This document shows positions 1 to 11,919 of a stretch of 64,000 bases of DNA, piece by piece. How positions within the stretch are numbered: the first letter of the stretch is position 1; every line of letters begins with the position of its first letter. The stretch is from Rhizophagus irregularis. Lineage: Eukaryota; Glomeromycota; Glomeromycetes; Glomerales; Glomeraceae. Where the stretch lies: contig NC_089455.1 of assembly GCF_026210795.1 (NCBI RefSeq), positions 3,224,001 to 3,288,000 of the forward strand. Reading direction: 5' to 3'. Both the position numbers and the translations under genes were made by a program. The notes below the pieces were generated by a model. It ran no database searches. It had not been told where the DNA came from and saw nothing but the letters and a program-made list of their open reading frames with translations.

Positions 1-3000
1 TTTTTTTTTTTTTACATGTCACTTTACATAACTCTTTTGACAATGAGAGGCTCATGCAAGAGACAATTAAAAATTAAAGATTCTCTTTCAAACAACAATT
101 TTTTTTTTCGGGTTTCGGCTAAAACCATTAAAACCCATTCGTTAAAGTTAAATATTTTAAGGAGTTTGTAAAATGGTTGTGAAACATTAACAGTTAACCC
201 ATAAATGCACTTTTTTTAATGAGGAGGTTGTTACACGAATGAAAAAAAAAGAACTTTTTGACAAAAAACTTAATTTCATTACGATAAAGATAAAATAAAT
301 AAAACACAACATCAAAACACACAGACATTATATCAAAATATTTAAGTTTAATCCTATTAAAATTATTAAATATTTTTTATTATTATAACACAAAAAAAAA
401 AACAAAACATCATCATTTTTCGTGATTTGAAATTATAAAATAAACTTTTATAAACTTTAAGTAAACTTTAAGTAAAAAAAGTTAATGACGAAATATTCAA
501 AAGTCCGAACCAATATTTTAATGAAACAAATAAACAAAATAAAAAGGAGAAAGATTATGTTTTTGTATCTTGTTAATATTGTGTGTATATTGTTTTAAAA
601 AAAAATTTGTTTATTATTTGATGTTTATTATTAGCATTTTTTGGTTATTTTGGTTATGAGAAGTTTTTTTTCTAATCCATATTACATAGATATTACATAT
701 TACGTAATTATTTTCTTTTCTATACTATTACTAAATTAATAGATCAAAATTTGGAATTATGGAAGAAATAAAAGAAAGAAAGAAAAAAAAAATATATATA
801 TATTGAGAATAATAATTTAAACTATGAATATTATTATAACGCCAAAATATGTCATCGTACTCTTACACAATATTAATAAGGAGCGACGAATGGCATTGAA
901 TAGCATCGAGTAGCAGCAAAACAACAAACGGAATGTACGATTCCGGACAATGAACTTTAAGTAAAATCATTGTGCAATATTTCTTACGTAAACGGTAAAC
1001 TTCTACATCCTTTTAATAACCGTTATCAGTTAAAAAAAAAAAAAAAAAAAAATTTTCACTTTTTGAAATAATATTCTTTTTTTTTTATAAATCTTTTTTT
1101 ATTCGAAAAAAAGACCTTTTTTTTTCTTATTTTTCTAGTTTTTTTTTAATTGTAGTACAAAATTTTGATCTTCATAAAAAAGAATTATTAAAAGAAAAAT
1201 TATTTCAAGGATTATAACCGGCTTTTTTTTTTAAAAAAAAAAAAAAAAATGTCAACCCAAATTCGGCTGAACTTAAAAAATTTATACCGACCGACCGGTA
1301 CAAATTACCTATTTAGATTAAGACCGATTCAAATTTTTTTCGTTTTTTTTTTGTGAAACTTTTTTTTTTTTAAAAAAAAATAAAGTAAAAAGTTATTTAT
1401 AACAATAACACAAAAAAATCGCGTAAAAAAATAATGTTACGATTTTTGACAAGTATAATGAATGTAATGTTATTGATTGTTATTATTTTTAGTTAGAAAG
1501 AAAAAAAAAAATCTTTTTTTGATAAATAATTATTTAATATTTATCTGTAACCTTTTTTTTTTACAAATAATAATAATTATTGTTTATTATGATCTTACCT
1601 ACATATAAAGATAAGAATATGCATTATAAAAGATTAGAAATGTTTTGATAAATTTGGTTTAGAAAGATTTAGAAAAAGAAAAGAAATTATCATAAATGAT
1701 AATCACAAAAAATTTCAATAGTAATATATTCTTTTTTGTGGTATCATCGCGCCTAATTTTGGGTAAAAAAAAAAATTCTCCGTGTTCTTTCCCATTTAAG
1801 GAATATAAATAAATCTATACTGCGGATATTAGGTTTGACACGGAAAATGTACAAATGTACATACATACACAACAAAGTACGTGGCTGGTTGTTTCGAGGT
1901 GTGGTTAAGGATTGACAATGTTCACCAGCAGCAATAATAACAAAGTAGCAGTAGATGGTCTAGAACATTGATCGATAGCGATTGACAATTTCCAAAAAGT
2001 ACATCGGGCAAACCAAGTAATCTTTTTGAGCAATCTTTTTTAAGGAAAATGGAACAAAATAAACGTACAAGAAATATGCAATATATGTATGTATAAAAGT
2101 TCATATGTTTATATGTAACCATGTAATATGTACAGATTTTCTTTTTGTCTCTTATCTAGATAAAAAAAAATACTCTTTTTTTTTTTAGCCTTCTTAAAAA
2201 AAAGTGATTTGCTTCTTAAAAAAAATTATTTGTGTATCATTCATGTCAAATGATATAATTATATATAAATATGGTAATTAAAATTTAGGGGTAAGATTAT
2301 TTAGATAAAATTAATTCTTTCATTTACAAATGATGCACAAAATATTTATTTTTCAAAATGATAAAAGGGCGTAATGATTATAAATATCTCTTTTTATCAC
2401 GTGGGAAGAAAGAAAGAGAGGGGAAGGTTTTTTTTTTTCACATGTACAAAAGTCTTCTTTTCAAACGGGGAAATAATGACTACCTGATAATAAATAATTG
2501 GCGTATATGTTGAGATATATATATATTACATACACATGATGCAAAGTACATATATATATATATTTATTATACATATATGTATATATATATTATATATATT
2601 ATATACGCGATTAAGTCATAATAATCTTATAATTTTACCTAAAAAAAATCAATTTTCGAATTAATAGATTTAATAAATAAATAATAAATAAATAATAAAT
2701 AAAAATAAAAATAAAAAAAAATACAAATACTAATATACATATTTTTATTAGTTTTTTATTATTAAAATATTAATAATATTATTATTATTTAATCACAAGA
2801 GTACGACAGATGTCAAAAAAAGATCTAACTATTAGGCGAAATAATTCAGTAAGAAATTTCAATTAGGTTTGCATAATGTAAATGTATGCGTTATGTGTAC
2901 GTAATTTTTTTTAAAAAAAAATCATCGGAATTTTAAATTTAGATCTTTAAATGAATACTTAAAAGGGAGAGCATTCTGATTCATTCTTTTAACTAAAGAA

Positions 3001-5183
3001 TTATTTTTCTTGTCATAGAACCGGAAGAACATGTGAGATCACGTGAATTATATGAGATCACGTTTTAATGGGTAGCACAGACCTATTCACTTTTTTACCT
3101 GAAACTTGGGAGTTGGGAAGAGTGGCAAGTAAATGTATCCAGAGTCAATGTAACACTCAACCTTAAAACGCTAAATTACGACATTATACATTCAGTGCAC
3201 AGATAAATTTATACACAACGTAATCTTACGATAATTCTGATTCTAGAATAATACTCATTTAAGCGAGAATAAATTTTCTACTGGCACTAAATAAAAAAAG
3301 GAGAGGATTATCTGTTTCACTAATCATTTTTTTTTTCATTTTTTTTTCTTTTTTCATTTTTTTTATTTTACATATGATAAACGCATCAACATAGTTACAT
3401 AAATATATTTAAAGTTTTAAAATATTAAAGTAATTAAAGTAATTAATAACGCAAACAAACTTTCTTTTTTTTTTTTAAAAAAAAAAAAGAATGAAATTTT
3501 GTGATCTTTTTCTTTTTATATTTTTTTTTTTAAAAAAAAAATTGGAGTAAAAAAATTTATGTATAATGGCGTAATAAATATGCAAAATTTTACAAGAGAT
3601 TCTCGAATAAAAAAAAAAAAAATTTTTTTTTTTTAGTATTATGGCAAAATCATTACAATATTGAAAAAAAAAATTTTTTTCTTAAAAAAATCTGATTATG
3701 CTAGCTTAATCTTATGCCTAGATCTCATATTGCTCTTTACGGAAGTTTATAGTATAATTAATTATATTAGAATTCTTTTTTTTATGTCAAAGAAAAAAAA
3801 AAAAAAAAGGATCCTTGCAATTCACTCCGTTTCATACTTGGCTTCAAAATAAATATTACGGAGAATTGCATAAATAAAAAGAAGAATGAATGATTTAAAA
3901 ACGCCAATATACACTCCGCCATTATACACCAAGATTCTGACGACCTTTTAAAATTCAATAAATAACTTAAAAGAGAATTTTACTTAACCAAAAAAAAATA
4001 AAAAATTAATAATTTTCAAAATGATAAATTATAAATAATATTAATACATTAAATATTTATTGTATCCTGCATAACTTAAAGTATAACACAATAATAATAT
4101 TCTTTGTTAAATATTGGGAGTTTGGAACGGTCGTGATTTATGAAGGAGTCAAGTGATTGAATTTTAGTTAAATTGCTATGGCGTATTTTTTACAAAAATT
4201 ACCGTAATTTAACTGTTTATTACCAACTCATATAATTTTTTTTTTTGTTGATGATCGATAAAACGATGCATTGATAACAAAAAAAGATCTTATTTTATTG
4301 AGAAGCTGTATTGTTATGCATTTTCGTGATCACACGCCCATAAAAAAATCACAAGATCTTTTTTTTTTTATTGAAAAAAAAAATCTGTGCGGCACAAGAT
4401 GCAATTAGCCACATAGTAATTATGCGGTAAAGATCTTCTTTATAAAATTTTCTTGTTGTACGATAGAAAGATTCAAAAATTTTTTTGCGCGGGTTAATTC
4501 ACTATTGGTTTATTGTAATGTTTTTTTTTTTTCAAAACGTAAAAGAACCCTTTAATGTTCTTCAATATACGCCAATTAATTAAATTCACTATTTATAATT
4601 TAAATTTTTTCTCCACATAAATAACATAAGATACGCATAACTTACTTTTATAGTGAAATTGATTAAAAAAGGGATTCTTATTCATGTAAAATTAACTTAA
4701 TTAACTTGATTTTATCATTTTGTGGCTCAGAAGATATTAAAGTTTAATTCCTATATTTGGTAATTGTCAATTAACGCTCGGGCCAACGCAAAATTAGTTT
4801 TAAGCCCTAGAGCGCGATATAAATTCTTTATATGAAAAAAGCCTTATTCCCTTTAAAGTAAATTCTTATGGTTCTTTCTAATGACCCTTAAAAAAAAAAA
4901 ATTTGTAATCTTGTTAATCATGTTTTTAGAGTTTAATTAAATAAATTTTGATCCCTGAATTTCTCTGAGTCATCAATAAATTTATTCTTTAGGCACGTGA
5001 ATGACTTTATCCTTTTCTAAACTTTCATCGCAGATCAACAGGTTAACAAATTTTCACAAATTTCTTTTCTTTCTATATATATTTCTTTTATGAACGTTTT
5101 TCTTTTTTTTTTAAAAAAAAAAATAAATAATAAATAAATAAATAATGATTTTCATAAATAATTATTATTTTCCTTTCTTGTAA
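1..5183. other. Gene-poor AT-rich region
   Basis: I see no supportable protein gene here. The longest open frames (at 1922-2122 and 3661-3852) are lysine/phenylalanine-rich readings of A and T tracts. The stretch holds many homopolymer runs, often a T-run directly followed by an A-run (near 1230, 1360, 3470, 3525 and 5110), a TA-rich microsatellite-like stretch at about 2510-2610, and an (AATA/AAATA)n-like stretch at about 2675-2730. Confidence 0.6.
2514..2730. repeat. TA-rich and AAATA-type simple repeats
   Basis: Dinucleotide TA runs dominate 2514-2612, and imperfect AATA/AAATAA repeats run from about 2672 to 2730. Simple-sequence DNA; no function is implied. Confidence 0.7.
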
Positions 5184-5300
5184 GTTACGGCCATACACAG
5201 TGAAAAGCACCGGAACCCGTCCGATCTCCGAAGTTAAGCCACTGATGGCCCAGTCAGTACTACGGTTGGGGACAACGTGGGAATACTGGGTGCTGTAACT
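5184..5300 (+). rRNA. 5S ribosomal RNA
   Basis: The transcript is about 117 nt. It begins GTTACGGCCATAC and ends GTGCTGTAAC, and these ends pair to form helix I. Conserved internal 5S features are visible: CCCGTCCGATCTCCGAAGT, GTTAAGC near nt 50, and GTACTACGGTTGGGGA followed by GGGAATACTGGGTGCTGT, which match the internal promoter (A box, intermediate element, C box) and loop regions of eukaryotic 5S genes. A T-rich tract (CTTTCTTTTTTC) follows at once and fits RNA polymerase III termination. It is a single copy away from any other rRNA gene. The exact ends may shift by 1-2 nt. Confidence 0.96.
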
Positions 5301-6498
5301 CTTTCTTTTTTCTTTTTTAATGTCATGATATTCTTATGTACGTACAGTATGATTTTCGATTTCTTTCTTTTAAATAATTTTAATTTACTATTTAAAGTTA
5401 AATAACCATATATTTTGGGAAATCTTAAAAAGGTTAATCATACATAGAAAAAAAGTTATAATTCCTTTCTTTCATTTAATGTTCCCAGATTCGTTTCAGA
5501 TTATGATACTCCTTTATACTTAATTAATTTTTTTTTCATTGTTATTTCGGTCATTTACGTAAAAAGTTCATTCATACTTATAGGAAAGGATGTAACACAT
5601 TACGAAATAGAATTTTTTTATCGTAATACTTATTTTGGGTAATTTTGTATAATTATCCTGAATAAGTGGAATAAAAAAAGGGGCGGCTTTTTTTACCATT
5701 ATGTTCATTATGTTTCTAGATTTGATATATCTTTATGTAATGATTTGATAATCTTTAAAATTCTAAAAAATATTATTAATTTTGAAAATTAATCAAAAGT
5801 ACCAAAAGTACTTCGGAAAAAAAAAAAATTTTCATTGTATCATTGTAATTTGTACCATTAATTATTAGATCTAGTATTACATAATAAAAAAACTTCCATT
5901 ATAATATTAAATGATAATTATAGATCAAAGAAATCATAGTGACGTACTCTTGGAAAATTGGAAGCACTATTGGAAGTACTTTCGGAAGCATAATTTAACC
6001 ATTTGGATTGGAAACTTCCAAGTTCCGACCAAAATTTTATACTATTGGAAGTACAACTGTTTATAAGTATTATAAAGTACTTTAAATAAATAATATTTAA
6101 ATCCTGAATTAAAATCATAAATACTTTAAAATAATATTAAAAAAAATCTTATTCATTTATTAAAATATTTATTGATTATCAAGAAATTTAATATGTAAAA
6201 TGTTTATCAAATCTTGGGAAAAAAAAAATATTTTACATGGAATTTATTAATAATTTGAATAATTCAAAAGTTTAAAAGATAATAAAATTAAATTAATAAA
6301 ATTTTACAAGTCCAAATTAATTGTAAAATATAAATAAAAAAATGTTTTACAAATTACTATTTAACAACTCTATTATAATTGATTTTTTAATGAATTTTTA
6401 TTTTTTATACTTAAAAATTTTTTAATTTCTTTTTGTTGTTTAAAATAAAATAATATTTTGACTTTATATAATAAAATTTAAAATTTTTATTATTACTA
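5301..6498. other. Intergenic, no gene seen
   Basis: AT-rich sequence without a convincing open frame. A short AAGTAC-type repeat (GGAAGTACT/GGAAGTAC) recurs at about 5960-6050, but I see no defined element. Confidence 0.5.
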
Positions 6499-6680
6499 CA
6501 GTCAAACCTTTATATAATGATATGTCAGGACATATATGAAATTTTTAGGAAATATCATTATATTAAAGTTATACCAATATTTATATGTCCTCACATATAG
6601 TAAGAAAGTAAAATTTTATTGGTATATCAAGTTTTTAATAGTATATCAGTATCAAATATCGGTATATCAAGGTTAGATTG
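6499..6680. mobile_element. Short TA-flanked MITE (pogo/Tigger-like ends)
   Basis: The left end reads CAGTCAAACCTTTATATAATG. The reverse complement of the right end reads CAATCTAACCTTGATATACC. These are imperfect terminal inverted repeats of about 25 bp. TA dinucleotides flank both sides (6497-6498 and 6681-6682), as expected of a Tc1/mariner/pogo target-site duplication. At about 182 bp it has no coding capacity. The ends resemble those of the larger elements at 7668 and 7737. Confidence 0.6.
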
Positions 6681-6682
6681 TA

Positions 6683-7665
6683 TACTTTTAGGATATATTT
6701 ACTGGTTTAATTGGATAAAAGGTTATTCTAAAAATATTTTATATTTATAAAAATTATAAAAATTATAATTTCTACTACTCCTAATAAATTACATTGAAAT
6801 AATTTTATTTTATTATATATTTTAATTTATTTATAATTTAATTGAATATTGAAATTTTAGTATTATAAAAATTTTATCAAAAAATACTTTAATTAATAAA
6901 TTTATTTTTAAAAAAAGATTTATATATCAATAAAAAATTTTTTTATTAATTTTTAGTATATATTTAAAAATATTATAATATTATTATTATACCATTTTTT
7001 TATAAACTATTCAGTATTAAAATAAAAAAAAACCCTATATTTTAATTGATTTGCTACTATTTTATATTTTTATTTTAAAATATGCTCTAGTATTTTAAAT
7101 ACTTTTCTTCAAAATTCATTATAATTTTAAGTTAATTTCATTTTTTTAATACATTTAAAACTGTATTTTAAATAGATAATAAGTTTAAATATAAATCTAA
7201 TTTTACAATTTCACTTTTTACAACTGTTTAAATACTAAAATTTACAATAATAGATATATTGGTTTGCTATTTTAATGCAAAAAAATAATACTATTTTCTT
7301 ATATATTTAAATTAATTCCAATAGTTTTAGTTTTATATATTTATTTGAAAAAATAATATTAATTTTTAGTTTTGAATTAAATTAGATTATTTATACTTTT
7401 TAACTGTACTTTTAATATATTTAATGTCTTAGCAATTCTTATAAAATTAGCTTTTTAAAAAATAATTATACACATTTATTATTATTTTTTTATTGTTTAC
7501 TATTAGTAGTATACTACTTTATTTTAAAAAAGAAAAAAATATTGTATCCCTTAAACTGTTTTGCAGCCAAATTTATCTGCAATTTTGTTTTTTAATTAGA
7601 GACACTTTTAAATATTTTAAAATATTTTATTATATAAAACAATATTTTTGTAATAAATTCTATAG
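6683..7665. other. Intergenic, no gene seen
   Basis: Extremely AT-rich sequence. The only frame of note (7493-7717) is Phe/Tyr/Lys-rich and runs into the inverted repeat of the next element, so I do not treat it as a gene. Confidence 0.5.
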
Positions 7666-7736
7666 TACAGTCAACTCTCTTTATAGTCACACATTTGGGA
7701 CAGTCCATATTTGGTGATTATAAAGAAATGTGACTA

Positions 7737-10229
7737 CAGTCTGCCCTCGATATAACGAATTTGGTGTCCGGGCTGATCAGGCCTTCGTAATACAAAAATT
7801 CGGTAACACTATAACGAAATATTCGGTATATCATAGCGAATAATCGGTATGCCACTATAACGAATTTTCATTATATTATACCGAATATTCATTAAAAATT
7901 TATTATTATTTATTTTAAGAGATAACTATAAATAATAAATTACGCGATTTTTAAATTTTTAACAACATTTTATTATACTGAATTATTTATGAAAATGTAA
8001 CAAAAATTGAGCCTCTTAATTACACGAATAAATTTACTCAATTATATTAATATAACTATCAAGATTACTGTTTTCAGAAATAAACCGTTGTTTTAAAGCT
8101 TCTTTTTTTAGCTTTTTAACAAATTTCAACTCTTCTTTTTTTGTATCAAAACCGTCTTCCCGTCGCTCCAAATATAAAATCACCTTATCATAAAATTCAA
8201 TAGCTTCATTATGAGTAATGGTTGGTCCATATTAATTTGATTATTATTGGGAAGAACGGTTTTCAAAATTTCTTCATTGGATATCATTTCCGTTGTAATT
8301 TCTTCCCTATCACATTGAATAAATTCTTCAGCAGTAAAAGGTTTTTCAAAATCAAGTTTATCAATCAACATTTGAATCTCTTCCAATTCCTTAATATGTG
8401 TAAGATAAATTTGAGTATCGGCATGGTCATTAGAGTCATGGATAAATCAAATGGCGTGATCATCATCTTCCTTGATCATCATCTCAACTTCGCTCATCCA
8501 TCGATCTTTAGGCAGGATATCCGCTTTTAGCCAACAGTTTTCAATGGTAGTTTTTGTAACACTATCCCATGCACGTGCAACATATTTGATGCATTTTTTA
8601 ATATTAATTTCAACGGGCTCTCGTGCCATATTCATTAAAATTATCATATGATTTGACTCGATTGCGTAAATATAGCTTTCGATATTGTGCCCAAAATAAA
8701 CAACGAATTTTTTAAAATTTCAAGTATAAAACATTACTACATTCTGAATTGAATGTTCATTAATTGAAGCTTACCTGAAGCTATTTATAATACCTTGATC
8801 ACATGGTTGGAGGTGTGCAGGTAGTGTTTGGAGGAAGAAATTCAAGCGTGATATTTGTAAGGCGTGTGGTTTCAAATAGGGCATGAGTTGGAAGCATTGT
8901 CGAAAGAAAGAATATTTTGACCTTGTGTTCTCATTCGAGCATCAAGTTTTTTAAGATATTGGTTCCCAGATCGAAACTTGCATCCAACTTTTTGGATTCC
9001 AGTGATAATCTACTGGAAGAGTTTTCTTATTGATGTTTTTGAGGGCTCGAGAGTTTTCATATTTGTGTATGAATAATGGACATAATTTTTCACTCCCAGT
9101 TGCATTGCAAGTAAGCAAAACAGTTACATGATCTTTTGACTGTTTTGTTCCAGAAATTGGGGCATTAGAAATTGTACGACTAGGTCGCATTTTCCAAAAA
9201 AGACCTGTCTCATCACAATTAAAGATGTCTTCAGGGGCATAATTCTTTAAAACTCTACGAATTTCTTCACGCATTGTATCAAGTTCTTGAACAGGTGCAC
9301 TTGCGCTTCTCCATGCATGTTGTATTACCTTTAAGATTGTGCCGCTTTTTGAAATTGTCAACCCAACCATTTGACCCTTTGAATTTATCTTCTCCACACA
9401 AAAGCAAGCTCTAGCCATTGCTTGAAAGAATATCATCATTCGATTTGAGAAGAATTCCTACCTTGAAGTCACACTTTCTACTCCCAAAAAAGTTAAGCTA
9501 AAGCCCTCCCTTCAACGATAGGAAAAGGAATCTTTTTTTCGCGTCGTAATCCAGCTTGATGTGAATCAAGATCTACAACAAGCCAACGGTCTTTTTCCTT
9601 TAAAATATCACTGATCATTCCTTCACTAACCTCATATTCGTTGGCTAGTTCCTTTTGTTTTAAGGAGGGAGGGAGAAATTTTTTTCAAACAAATTTCTTT
9701 CTTTTGTGCTGCTGTAAGAGATTTACGTTTTCTGGGGATTCCATTAAGTTGTTTATTACCAGGTTTTACAGATTTGGCTTTTGGCATTTTTAAAAAATAT
9801 CCAGAGTAACAATAAAGTGTAAAATAAAATATGAAGTATGAAAGTATCCATTATAAATTAATTTTATGATGTGTGGTTACTACATTGAGAAAATATTTCA
9901 TGATAAATAGTCCTTTATAGTAAGATTCATTTCGCAAAAATTCTTCGGTATATTCATAAAAATTCAAAAAATTCGTTATAAAAAATAATTCTTCGGTATA
10001 TTCATAAAAAAATCAGAAAAAATCCGTTATAAAAAAAATCCGTTATAAAAAGGATCATTTTATATAAAGATGTTTCACACACTTTATTTCGTTAAACGTT
10101 GTACGAAATTTAATTAGTAAAGTTCGGTTTGACAAGGTTTTTTTCATATGTCAAAATCTGTACCACGCTAAAGATCTGCTATATCGTGTTATTCATTATA
10201 TCAAAATTCGCTATAAAAAGGGCAGACTG
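7737..10229 (-). mobile_element. Decayed pogo/Tigger-type DNA transposon
   Basis: The left end is CAGTCTGCCCTCGATATAAC. The reverse complement of the right end is CAGTCTGCCCTTTTTATAGC. TA dinucleotides flank both sides (7735-7736 and 10230-10231). At about 2.49 kb it is close to the usual size of autonomous Tigger/pogo elements. It contains a broken transposase on the minus strand. Subterminal CGGTATA/ATAACGA repeats lie inside both ends. Confidence 0.9.
8034..9787 (-). pseudogene. Pogo/Tigger transposase (DDE_1/CENP-B-like), broken
   Basis: Read from 9787 down, the product has an N-terminal Psq/HTH part (start MPKAKS; RKRKSLTAAQKKEIC; ANEYEVSEGMISDILKEKD). A DDE_1 core follows, with the first Asp in IFNCDETGLFWK, then SKDHVTVLL, GSEKLCPLFI and LPVDYH (9439-8951). 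The second Asp lies in FDNAS, then the LPPNTT and QPCDQGI motifs (about 8890-8790), then ARAWDSVTKTTIENCW (8570 region) and an acidic tail ending INIIE at 8034. The pieces lie in different frames: there are frameshifts near 9670, 9450, 8950 and 8880-8800, plus in-frame stops. The catalytic enzyme is therefore inactive. The inverted repeats bracketing it match the family. Confidence 0.9.
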
Positions 10230-10329
10230 TATATAAAAAATTTCTTATATTAGTATATCATAATTCTGGCCAAAAATTAACATAATTTTAGCCAAAATTA
10301 TACTCAAAACTTTATTGTATCATAACTCT

Positions 10330-11350
10330 GCCAATATTAATCATGGAGAGATGATCTTACTGCCATTCGATTTGACTTAATGAGACGGTTCTAATGGTAT
10401 AAAATACATCGAAATCCGATCACTAGATTAATTTCCGAAATTAAAAAAATATTAATGGTTTTTGTGTAATAACTCTACCAATATTGATCCTAGAGAGACT
10501 ATCTTACTACTATTCGATTCGTCTTGATAAGGCGATTCCAACGAGCTATTAATTGTCTTTTTACAATCACTAGATACCGAGAAATTTGGCAAAATGTTAA
10601 ATGGCGCAGTAAACGTAAATCAAGAAATATAATAATGCCGATGCTTAACATTTTGTTGAATAACTCATCAGCCAGTGATCGCAAAAAAATAAAACTACCA
10701 CCATTCAATTATCTCAGTGAGACGATTCTAACAAGCTATGATACATCTTTGTACGATTATTAGATGCCAAGTTATTTAATATATTTTGTATATAACTGTG
10801 ATTATAAACGGTTCTTTTTAATATAAGATTTTTGAGGATAGGTGTGATAGTGACTATAGATAGATTGTGACTATATAGGATAGATTTTAATAATAAAGTG
10901 TTTTGAACATTCAACTGGTATGACTATATAGTAGAATGGGACTATAACGGGAATGACTATAGAGGGAGTTGACTGTATTTTCTAAGTAAAAATCAAAAAA
11001 AAAATTCAATTTGATTAATGATTTTTAAAAGTAAATAATTGACAAATTATAACAAATAGTAGCTAAATTTTTCAAATTGAAATATCTTTTTATCCATTAA
11101 CCCTAAAAATATAAAGATTATTACCATTTGATGCATCTTAATGAGAAGAATCTGATAGAAATAAAATTGTCCTTTCACAAATATTATGTGGCAGAATAAC
11201 TTATAAAAACTAAAAATTTATAAATTAATATAACTTTTTATTTATCAATTTTAGAGTTATGATTTTATTACCATTAAATGCGCCTTAATAAGAGAAATCT
11301 AACAAATATAATTTCATCTTTTTATGATCACTAGATTTTAAGATATTTTA
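10330..11350 (+). repeat. Dispersed ~100-bp motif in at least five copies
   Basis: Related copies begin near 10351, 10499, 10694, 11115 and 11262. The core is TTACTACCATTCGATTCGTC followed by TTAATGAG, a spacer with GATTCTAACGAGCTAT, and then ATCACTAGAT about 40 bp on. Spacing is about 147 bp between the 10351/10499 pair and between the 11115/11262 pair. Three copies lie inside the outer TIR element and two lie beyond its right end. The same motif occurs in both arms of the foldback element at 16649-17168. Confidence 0.65.
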
Positions 11351-11463
11351 AAAATTCAAAAATTTTTAAAATTAATTTTAACCCCTACAGTTTAAGGGAT
11401 AATAAAAAAAATTTTAATAGTAAATTTAAATATTATTTACTAATAAAAGATTTCTTATTGTAC

Positions 11464-11552
11464 ACTAGTGTGCAAAACATATATTAAAATGCGTGTTTCG
11501 TACACTAGTTTTATTTTATTTTATTTTTATATAAAACTAGTGTGCGAAACAC
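11464..11552. repeat. Inverted repeat with CACTAGT core
   Basis: GTGTTTCGTACACTAGTTTT (11493 on) is repeated inverted as AAAACTAGTGTGCGAAACAC (about 11533-11552), with an extra TACACTAGTGTGCAAAAC copy at 11461. It is probably a small hairpin or the remnant of a MITE. Confidence 0.6.
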
Positions 11553-11582
11553 TCATCATATGATTTGTGTTAGATAAACGCA

Positions 11583-11815
11583 TTATGTGAATAAGGATGG
11601 TGCCACAAATATGTAATTGCAGAATAATTGCGATTTACAGTATTGCGGAACATTGCAGATTTTTAAATCTAAAAATCTGCAAATCCACAAATTCGCAATT
11701 ATCCGCAAATCTGCAAATATTCTGCAAATCCACAAATATCGCAAGTACCGCAATTCAATTGCAGAATATTTGCGGTACTTTGCGATATTTGCGGATTTGC
11801 GGAATGTCCACAAAA
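11583..11815. repeat. Palindromic GCAAAT/ATTGCGG repeat block
   Basis: Dense short repeats of GCAAATC, CCGCAA, TTGCGG and ATTTGC in both orientations leave all frames of both strands open for about 230 bp. That openness is produced by the repeats and is not coding. Matching fragments reappear at 12860-12935 on the far side of the hairpin array, so the two blocks may be the ends of one composite element. Confidence 0.6.
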
Positions 11816-11919
11816 AAAACTATTTTTTTTTAATAAAATATAATTATTACTAAAAAAACATATTTCTATTTATTATTAATAATAAAAAAAATTATTTTAC
11901 ATAAAAAAAAATTAAAAGA

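Larger units (their letters stand above)
7668..10975. mobile_element. Outer TA-flanked TIR element, split by an inner transposon
   Basis: The left end is CAGTCAACTCTCTTTATAGT (from 7668). The reverse complement of the right end is CAGTCAACTCCCTCTATAGT (10975 inward). TA flanks both ends (7666-7667 and 10976-10977). A second element sits inside it at 7737-10229, so the outer element's own sequence is only about 0.8 kb (7668-7736 plus 10232-10975). It has no coding frame and is probably a non-autonomous pogo-like element. Its right part carries several copies of a roughly 100-bp motif that is also found outside it. Confidence 0.75.

Noticed and set aside
1922-2122. 66-codon minus frame
   Set aside because: Low-complexity hydrophobic/Cys content in non-coding AT-rich DNA; no support.
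3661-3852. 63-codon plus frame
   Set aside because: Lys/Phe/Leu-rich reading of A and T tracts; starts with TTG; no conserved features.
11583-11853. Three overlapping frames on both strands
   Set aside because: Openness is caused by GCAAAT/TTGCGG palindromic repeats that lack stop triplets, not by coding.
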